In this document: positions 43,011 through 48,472 of the stretch, piece by piece
How the letters are laid out: each line of letters starts with the position of its first letter
Numbering within the stretch: the stretch's first letter is position 1
Assembly (NCBI GenBank): GCA_902362805.1
Contig: CABIXY010000013.1
Coordinates: 6,741-55,212, forward strand
Length of the DNA stretch: 48,472 bases
Source of the DNA: Eubacteriaceae bacterium
GTDB taxonomy: Bacteria > Bacillota > Clostridia > Peptostreptococcales > Anaerovoracaceae
Direction of reading: 5' to 3'
Notes under the pieces: model-generated
Databases searched by the model: none
What the model was told of the DNA's origin: nothing
What the model saw: the letters and a program-made list of their open reading frames with translations, nothing else
Position numbers and translations under genes: made by a program

Positions 43011-43601
43011 TCATTCGATGAAAAACAGCTTCACGGCACTTTCTACCAGCACTAATGCCATGCAGATGTTAAACGGTCTGTAGTATTTACTCAGGAACTT
43101 CTGCAGCAGACTGCCTGCTGCCGCCCAGACCAGAGTTCCCGAAATTCCAGCCAAGGTCAGAAATAAAGCCGACGCCAACAGCGCCTCCAAGGAATCATTT
43201 ACAGGAATCACGTAACCTGTGTAAGTCGTAATGGCAGCAAGTATAATCTTCACGTTGACAAACTGCAGCACCATTCCCTTGATAAAGCCTCCCGCCTCTT
43301 TCTGTTCTCCTGTGTCCGGTTTGCTCTTCGCCACGTGGAAGGCTAGCCACAAAATATAGGCAGCGCCTACGTACTTCATCACTGAAACGATACCGCCGAT
43401 ATATTTTGCAATCCAAAAGCAGCCCACTGCACAAAGCACCATGACGCAGATAAATCCCATACCGATACCTAAAATCAGTTTTCTGCCATTGGCCCAGCCG
43501 TAATTGCTAGTGGTGTTGAGGGCAAGAATGTTATTCGGGCCCGGCGTATAGGCCGTAACAAACGCATAGGGCGCAAAACTCAGTAAAATATTCATAATCA
43601 C
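43011..43601 (-). CDS. LysE/RhtB family amino-acid exporter
   Basis: 196 residues, with a GTG start at 43601 (SD AAGGTG) or an ATG at 43595. Six hydrophobic helices and the N-terminal signature AYTPGPNNILALNTTSNYGWANGRK are diagnostic of LysE/RhtB. The family exports basic or small neutral amino acids by proton antiport. The divergent LysR-type gene (43713) is the classic partner that would activate it, but that gene carries an internal stop. Confidence 0.9.
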   Translation of the reverse strand: MIMNILLSFAPYAFVTAYTPGPNNILALNTTSNYGWANGRKLILGIGMGFICVMVLCAVGCFWIAKYIGGIVSVMKYVGAAYILWLAFHVAKSKPDTGEQKEAGGFIKGMVLQFVNVKIILAAITTYTGYVIPVNDSLEALLASALFLTLAGISGTLVWAAAGSLLQKFLSKYYRPFNICMALVLVESAVKLFFIE

Positions 43602-43622
43602 TTGAAATCACCTTCCTTTAGG

Positions 43623-43660
43623 ATTATAATAACATAAAAGATAATTTCAAAATAGTCGAA
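43623..43660 (-). promoter_or_regulatory. LysE promoter with LysR-type binding dyad
   Basis: On the minus strand, TTTGAA (43651-43646)-17 bp-TATAAT (43628-43623). The dyad TTC-N9-GAA (43646-43660) has the T-N11-A spacing of LysR-type sites and overlaps the -35. Confidence 0.45.
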
Positions 43661-43712
43661 GTATTTGATATTATAATTCAATATTTTCGAACCAAATAAT
43701 AGGAGGTTTGTG

Positions 43713-44603
43713 ATGGACCTGAAATATTTAGAAACCTTTAAAACAATTACAGAAGAAGGAAGTTATGCCAAGGCTGCTGATAAGCTGGGGTACACCCAGT
43801 CCACCATCACCTTTCAAGTATAGCAGTTAGAACAGGAACTCTCCATCAAACTCTTTGAAAAAATCGGCAGACGGATGCAGCTGACCAAAGCTGGCGAAAA
43901 ACTGATTCCTTATGTAGAAGAAACACTTCTCTCCTTTACAAAAATGCAGAGTCTGGGGACTTCCCTGGCTGATATGAAGCAAAGCCTTTCTGTCGGAGTA
44001 GCTGAGACGCAGCTCTGTTACCGTCTCCCGCCTTTGCTAAAGCAGTTCCACCAGATCGCTCCTGGGGCAAAATTGTTTCTCCGCTCTATGAACTGCTACG
44101 AAATCCGCGACGCTTTGATCGACGGAAGACTTGATATGGGCATCTTTTACGAAAATGTCGGCGGAAATACGGACAGCCTGACCCTCCACAAGATGGACTC
44201 CCATACCATGACCCTGATCGCTTCGCCGGCAACAAAAAAGCAGTATCCCGATTTTAAGACTTCCGGCCAGAGGTTGGATCTCCCCTATATCATCGATGAG
44301 CCAAACTGCATTTTCAGAGAAATCTTCACTGATTATCTGAAGGAAAAGGACATTCATTTAGGCCACACCATTGAACTGTGGAGCATTCCTACGATTATTA
44401 ACTTGGTAAAAAATGATATGGGAATTTCCTATCTGCCCACCTTTACGGTGGAAGAAGACTTAAAAGAAGGCAGTCTCTGCGCCATTGAGACAGATTATGA
44501 CCATATGGAGATTACTGCAGTCTGCGCCCATCACAAGAATAAGTGGCTCAGTCCTGTCATGCAATGCTTTATCGACCTCTTGACAAATTCTAAAAAAAGC
44601 TGA
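43713..44603 (+). pseudogene. LysR-type regulator interrupted by an in-frame TAG
   Basis: The ATG at 43713 (SD AGGAGG) opens a typical LysR frame: MDLKYLETFKTITEEGSYAK, then AADKLGYTQSTITFQV. TAG follows at 43821-43823 (codon 37), and the same frame then continues QLEQELSIKLFEK..GEKLIPYVEE through a full LysR effector domain to 44603. No frameshift or other lesion is seen. One C-to-T change (CAG to TAG, Gln, matching the usual QLEQEL context) explains it. The first 36 residues hold only part of the winged helix, and a restart at ATG 43875 would lack DNA binding. It is probably a recent pseudogene, with sequencing error or amber read-through as alternatives. It is divergent from the lysE-type exporter. 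Confidence 0.85.
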
Positions 44604-44622
44604 CCTCATCAGTCAGCTTTTT
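44594..44622. terminator. Bidirectional terminator between LysR-type and pbuX genes
   Basis: AAAAAGCTGAC pairs with GTCAGCTTTTT around CTCATCA. It serves the convergent genes and overlaps the 3' end of pbuX. Confidence 0.85.
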
Positions 44623-45931
44623 CGTTTTTTGATTCCATATCTTTCGGCAGAATCAGATTGCAGACAATTGCCACCAAGAATACCACCGCTACACAGTTCT
44701 CAGCAAACACATTTTGTATAATCTGTGGAAAGATAGAGAAGATCTCCGGCACCTGGGTAAATCCAATCCCCACGCTGAGAGACAGCGCCACAATGCTGAT
44801 GTTTCTCTGGCTGTAACCGCACCGTGAAATCATCTGAATTCCGCTAACCACGATGGTTCCAAACATCATGATCGTGCAGCCTCCCAGCACTGCGTCGGGC
44901 AAAGTGGCCAGCAGCGTTCCAAAGATCGGAAACAATCCTGCCAAGATCATGATGATGGCGCCCATGAGCAGGGTGAAGCGGTTGACAACCTTGGTCATAG
45001 CCACAAGCCCCACGTTCTGGCTGAAGGATGTAATGGGCAGGCAGCCGAAGACCGCCGACAAAGAGCTGATGAAACCGTCACAGGCGATAGACCCCGCGGT
45101 TTCCTTTGCCTTTACATCTCTTCCAAGACCAGACGATGCCAGTGCTGAAGTATCACCGATAGTCTCTGTGGCCGATACCAGGAAAATCAGGAACACCGAG
45201 ACGATAGCGCCTGGATGAAAGACCGGTTTGAAGGGCATCAACTTTGGCAGCGCAATGACAGACGCATCCGACAGCGTGGAAAAGTCGACCATTCCCATGG
45301 CGACAGCGACTACATACCCTGCCACAAGACCAAACAACACAGACAATTGCTTCCAAAAGGACTTAGCGAAGATGTTAAAGCCGATACAGCACGCCAACGT
45401 AATGCCGCCCAGAATCAGGTTTTTGGCTGAGCCGAAGTCTGCACTGCCGCTGCCACCGCCAAAAGAGGCTGCGCCTACAGACAGTAAAGAAAATCCGATG
45501 GCAGTTACCACGCTGGCTGCTACTACTGGCGTAATCAGCTTCGTCCAATATTTTGCCAGCAGACCGAGAACACCTTCCGCCAGACCGCCTATCAGCACCG
45601 CGCCGATAATCGCTTCATAACCGTAAGTCGGTCCGATATAGCAGAAGATGGAGACAAAAGTGAAGCTGATTCCCATGACGATGGGCAGTCCAGACCCCAG
45701 TCTCCAGACCGGATAAAGCTGGATGATCGTACCGATGCCGGCGATAATCATGGCGCTCTGGATCAACATGGCCATACCACCTGAGGATAAGCCGCAGGCC
45801 CCTGCTACGATGATAATGGGTGCGATGTTTGCTACAAACATGGCCAGGATGTGCTGCAGCCCAAAAGGAATCGCTTTAGAAACAGGTACTCTTCCTTCCA
45901 ATTGATATATGTTTTCCACGTTACTATTCAT
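44609..45931 (-). CDS. pbuX: Xanthine/uracil-type permease (NCS2), probable xanthine permease
   Basis: 440 residues with about 14 hydrophobic segments. The N-terminal [20 protein letters not shown] block and the signature [13 protein letters not shown] place it in NCS2. The QN rather than EN at that site favours xanthine or urate over uracil. It imports the base with H+. The start overlaps the xpt stop by 8 bp, so the two are translationally coupled. Coupling to xanthine phosphoribosyltransferase supports xanthine as substrate. Confidence 0.9.
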   Translation of the reverse strand: MNSNVENIYQLEGRVPVSKAIPFGLQHILAMFVANIAPIIIVAGACGLSSGGMAMLIQSAMIIAGIGTIIQLYPVWRLGSGLPIVMGISFTFVSIFCYIGPTYGYEAIIGAVLIGGLAEGVLGLLAKYWTKLITPVVAASVVTAIGFSLLSVGAASFGGGSGSADFGSAKNLILGGITLACCIGFNIFAKSFWKQLSVLFGLVAGYVVAVAMGMVDFSTLSDASVIALPKLMPFKPVFHPGAIVSVFLIFLVSATETIGDTSALASSGLGRDVKAKETAGSIACDGFISSLSAVFGCLPITSFSQNVGLVAMTKVVNRFTLLMGAIIMILAGLFPIFGTLLATLPDAVLGGCTIMMFGTIVVSGIQMISRCGYSQRNISIVALSLSVGIGFTQVPEIFSIFPQIIQNVFAENCVAVVFLVAIVCNLILPKDMESKNEKAD

Positions 45932-46532
45932 AGGTACCTTCCCCTAACGACTCCTGCGAGCGAAACACGACTTCTCCAGTTTCGCTGTTCATACTTTCTA
46001 CGATGGCTAAAGATTCTAGCTGATAGCCCAAGTTGCGAATAATCTGACCGCCGGGCTGAAAACCCTTTTCGATGGCGATGCCGATGCCGCAGACCTCCGC
46101 TCCTGCTGCTTGCACCAACTGAATCAACCCCTGCAGCGCACAGCCATTTGCCAGAAAGTCGTCGATAATCAAAATCCGATCTTCCGCAGTGAGAAATTTC
46201 TTTGATACGATAATCTGATTTTTTGTCTTGTGGGTGAAAGACTCAACTTCTGCCGTATACATCTCACCATCCAGATTGATGCTCTTCGCTTTCTTCGCGA
46301 AGACCACCGGCACATCAAAATGCTTCGCCACAATACAGGCAATTCCGATACCGGAAGCCTCTATAGTCAAAATTTTGTTGATGTCTTTTTCCCTGAATTT
46401 CTCTTTAAATGCTTCACCCATCTGGTCAAATAACTTGATGTCCATCTGGTGGTTGAGAAAACTGTCAACCTTGAGTACATTTCCTTCTTTTACAATTCCG
46501 TCTTTTGTTATCCGTTCTTCTAGGAAGTTCAT
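45924..46532 (-). CDS. xpt: Xanthine phosphoribosyltransferase
   Basis: About 202 residues from the ATG at 46532 (SD AGGAGAGGAG). The frame to 46559 includes the SD. The PRPP-binding signature is [17 protein letters not shown]. Other family blocks are [31 protein letters not shown] and [18 protein letters not shown]. It converts xanthine and PRPP to XMP for guanine-nucleotide salvage. It is the first gene of xpt-pbuX. The leader is too short for the purine riboswitch that often controls this pair. Confidence 0.95.
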   Translation of the reverse strand: MNFLEERITKDGIVKEGNVLKVDSFLNHQMDIKLFDQMGEAFKEKFREKDINKILTIEASGIGIACIVAKHFDVPVVFAKKAKSINLDGEMYTAEVESFTHKTKNQIIVSKKFLTAEDRILIIDDFLANGCALQGLIQLVQAAGAEVCGIGIAIEKGFQPGGQIIRNLGYQLESLAIVESMNSETGEVVFRSQESLGEGTYE

Positions 46533-46581
46533 TCTGCGCTCCTCTCCTCTTATCGACAATGAATTACATTTTTTTCGCTAA

Positions 46582-46593
46582 TAGATTATAGCA
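46582..46593 (-). promoter_or_regulatory. Extended -10 promoter element of xpt-pbuX
   Basis: TGCTATAAT on the minus strand (TATAAT at 46590-46585) lies about 50 bp before the xpt start. The matching -35 position (about 46608-46613) falls inside the terminal repeat of the IS1182-type element, so any original -35 has been replaced. Confidence 0.55.
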
Positions 46594-46605
46594 CAAAAAG
46601 AAAAG

Positions 46606-48472
46606 GGGGCTGTGAAAAAACAATCCCTTAAACAGAACCCCGGTTTATGATGCAGCCATCATAAACCGGGGGTTCTTTCATATCGTATACAAAAAACGAA
46701 CAAAAACCATTAAAAAGCCTGCATTTCCAAGGATCTGCAGGCTTTTAGTGGTAAAATGTAAGTATGAAAAACAATCTGACCACTACATCATATTGTAGAC
46801 CAAATCAAGGCAGAATGCCAATATATATTTCGGATTTTCTTGATCTTTGTGATCCGGTCCTGACATTTGACGAATTCATGGAGGGAATCGATTTAAAAAA
46901 GTATCTAAAAGCCCTGCCACAACACGACACCGGCAGAATCAGATACAATCCCGTCAATATGTTAAAGACCGTACTGTTCGGATTCATGACAAACGGATAC
47001 ATGTCACTAAGGGAGCTGGAAGACAGCTGCAGGGTGAATATCAGGTTTATGTACCTGATGGATTATGACACGCCGTCCTACAGGACCTTTGGGTATTTCA
47101 TCAATGAAGTCATTGCAGATTCTGTCGAAGATCTGTTCCATGACATTAACAAAGTGATTTTCGATAAGGAAAAGGTGGATTTAAACCATCTGTACATAGA
47201 CGGCTCCAAGTTTGAGGCAAATGCTAACAGGTACAGCTGGGTCTGGAAAAAAGCAACGGAAAAATCCAGGTACCGCCTGTATGGTAAAATCACAACATTA
47301 CTGGAAGAAATGAACGTTGTCCTTGCACCATCAGGCATGGTGATTCCAACCAATGCCGAATATGTGCCGCAGGGATTAAGAGAGATCCTTAACCGGTATC
47401 ACGGCTTACTCCATCTTGATGAGGATGCCTTTGTATATGGCAGGGGCCACCGCAAAACAGTCTGCCAGCGTCAATATGAAAAACTAAAAGGATATGCAGA
47501 CAAGCTTGAAGAATATATCGAAAAAGCGGGTATATGCGGGGATAACCGGAACAGCTATTCCAAGACGGACCACTCTGCGACATTCATGAGGATCAAAAGA
47601 GACTATATGGGAAATGACCAGCTCCTCCCGGCCTACAATGTGCAGATCGGGGTTGCTGATGAGTATATAGCCGTAGCAGATGTAAATCAATACCGCAGTG
47701 ACATGGACTGCTTCGTGCCACTCATGGAAAAATTCAAAAGCATCTATGGGCATTATCCAAAATATCCGGTTGGTGACGCCGGTTATGGTTCCTACAACAA
47801 CTACATCTTTTGTGGACAGAATGGAATGGAAAAGTATATGAAATTTCCAATGTACAGGAAAGAGACGAAAGACAGGAAATACCATGAAGATCCTTTCAGG
47901 GCGGTCAATTTCAAAATTGACGGAGACGGACGCTTACGATGTCCGAATGGAAAAGCATTTCATTTTGCTTACAGAAAGAACGTACGGGGAAACAGGTACG
48001 GCAGGCAGGAAGAAGTATATGTCTGCGAGGACTGTGCCGGCTGTCCGTATGCACGGCAATGTAAGAAAACGGATAAAAACCGCAGCATAAGGATCAATGA
48101 AGAACTGACAGCGATGCATGAGGAAGTGATTGGAAACCTGGAAAGCATACACGGGGCACTGCTGAGGATGAACCGGTCCATACAGGCGGAAGGCACTTTT
48201 GGAATCATGAAGAATGACAGATGGTACAAGCGGGTCGTAAGAAGAGGGATGGATGCAGTAAAACTGGAAGTATTCCTGGTCTCTATAGGGCATAACCTTT
48301 ACAAATATTACAACAAACAAATGAGACTTCAGAAAGCCGCATAGTCTAAAAATCGTTTACTCTATGGGGTAAGGGGCAGTGCGCCCATTTACATAAAAAA
48401 ATTCATATACATAGAAGATGTTTAGTTAACGAAAAGAGGCTGCGAAAAAATATTTCATTTTTTCACAGCCCC
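46606..48472 (+). mobile_element. IS1182-family insertion sequence
   Basis: A 15-bp perfect terminal inverted repeat, GGGGCTGTGAAAAAA (46606-46620), is matched by TTTTTTCACAGCCCC (48458-48472, the last base of the window). Inside the left end are two hairpins ahead of the transposase: GAACCCCGGTTTATGATG..CATCATAAACCGGGG (46635-46675) and AAAAGCCTGCA..TGCAGGCTTTT (about 46713-46745). They can shield it from outside transcription. The right end also folds (GGCTG..CAGCC). Confidence 0.9.
46764..48344 (+). CDS. IS1182-family transposase
   Basis: 526 residues, complete. The N-terminal DUF772-type region (NPVNMLKTVLFGFMTNGYMSLRELE) precedes the DDE catalytic core: Asp in LYIDGSKFEANANRY, Asp in PVGDAGYGSYNNY and Glu in IQAEGTFGIMKNDRWYKR. 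A Cys-rich insert (CEDCAGCPYARQCKK) before the last motif is typical of the family. No strong SD was seen ahead of ATG 46764, which is common for transposases. Confidence 0.95.
   Translation: MKNNLTTTSYCRPNQGRMPIYISDFLDLCDPVLTFDEFMEGIDLKKYLKALPQHDTGRIRYNPVNMLKTVLFGFMTNGYMSLRELEDSCRVNIRFMYLMDYDTPSYRTFGYFINEVIADSVEDLFHDINKVIFDKEKVDLNHLYIDGSKFEANANRYSWVWKKATEKSRYRLYGKITTLLEEMNVVLAPSGMVIPTNAEYVPQGLREILNRYHGLLHLDEDAFVYGRGHRKTVCQRQYEKLKGYADKLEEYIEKAGICGDNRNSYSKTDHSATFMRIKRDYMGNDQLLPAYNVQIGVADEYIAVADVNQYRSDMDCFVPLMEKFKSIYGHYPKYPVGDAGYGSYNNYIFCGQNGMEKYMKFPMYRKETKDRKYHEDPFRAVNFKIDGDGRLRCPNGKAFHFAYRKNVRGNRYGRQEEVYVCEDCAGCPYARQCKKTDKNRSIRINEELTAMHEEVIGNLESIHGALLRMNRSIQAEGTFGIMKNDRWYKRVVRRGMDAVKLEVFLVSIGHNLYKYYNKQMRLQKAA

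Noticed and set aside
46533..46605. Purine riboswitch before xpt.
   Set aside because: The space is too short and no aptamer core (P1 foot, loop-loop sequences) is visible on the minus strand.

Overview
The window looks like a chromosomal contig from a low- to mid-GC Gram-positive anaerobe of the Clostridia, possibly near Anaerovoracaceae or Peptostreptococcales (inference only). The signs are purine-rich Shine-Dalgarno (SD) sites with frequent GTG and TTG starts, a sortase-anchored wall protein, an LCP protein, three signal peptidases I, NhaC-type carriers, a PucR regulator and a Gram-positive SOS box. No rRNA, tRNA, CRISPR array or prophage was seen. The right edge ends exactly on the inverted repeat of an IS1182-like element, so the contig probably breaks at a repeated IS.

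Layout. 1-3216: the 3' part of an LPXTG surface protein, convergent with a Cys-rich SpaA/Cna-B protein. 3272-7050: a lipoprotein solute-binding protein coupled to a hybrid histidine kinase, with no transporter permease. 7207-12346: a five-gene operon (NCS1 permease, Asp/Glu-hydantoin racemase, DUF917/S-methyl-thiohydantoin desulfurase family, second racemase, M20 dipeptidase), divergent from a PucR regulator at 12776-13939. 14049-20730: an LCP protein, two flavoproteins, a DUF308 membrane protein and a Usp-like protein, separated by repeats. 21548-22910: an IS256-family element. 22984-26260: rlu, three tandem signal peptidases, smpB and a small membrane protein, apparently one operon. 26370-28496: small proteins and class II aldolase. 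28604-34071: two NhaC carriers and two membrane-bound LuxR regulators, a duplicated cassette. 34436-40852: uvrB, uvrA and pncB with a LexA/DinR box. 41156-42640: a secreted Fn3 plus DUF4300-like protein. 43011-44603: a LysE exporter beside a LysR gene interrupted by TAG. 44609-46532: xpt-pbuX xanthine salvage. 46606-48472: the IS1182-family element.

The most unusual content is noncoding. Two families of structured tandem repeats (units of about 91 bp and about 109 bp) occupy the 5' leaders of many minus-strand genes. Their stem sequences differ from copy to copy while complementarity is kept, and their linkers stay constant, which is the pattern expected of a selected RNA or single-stranded DNA fold. 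A third, 94-bp family sits next to the IS256 insertion. I do not recognise any of the three.

How the genes fit together. The NCS1 operon probably imports and degrades a hydantoin-like or related N-heterocycle under PucR control. The binding-protein/kinase pair probably senses an extracellular ligand. UvrB and UvrA are SOS-controlled. Xpt and PbuX salvage xanthine.
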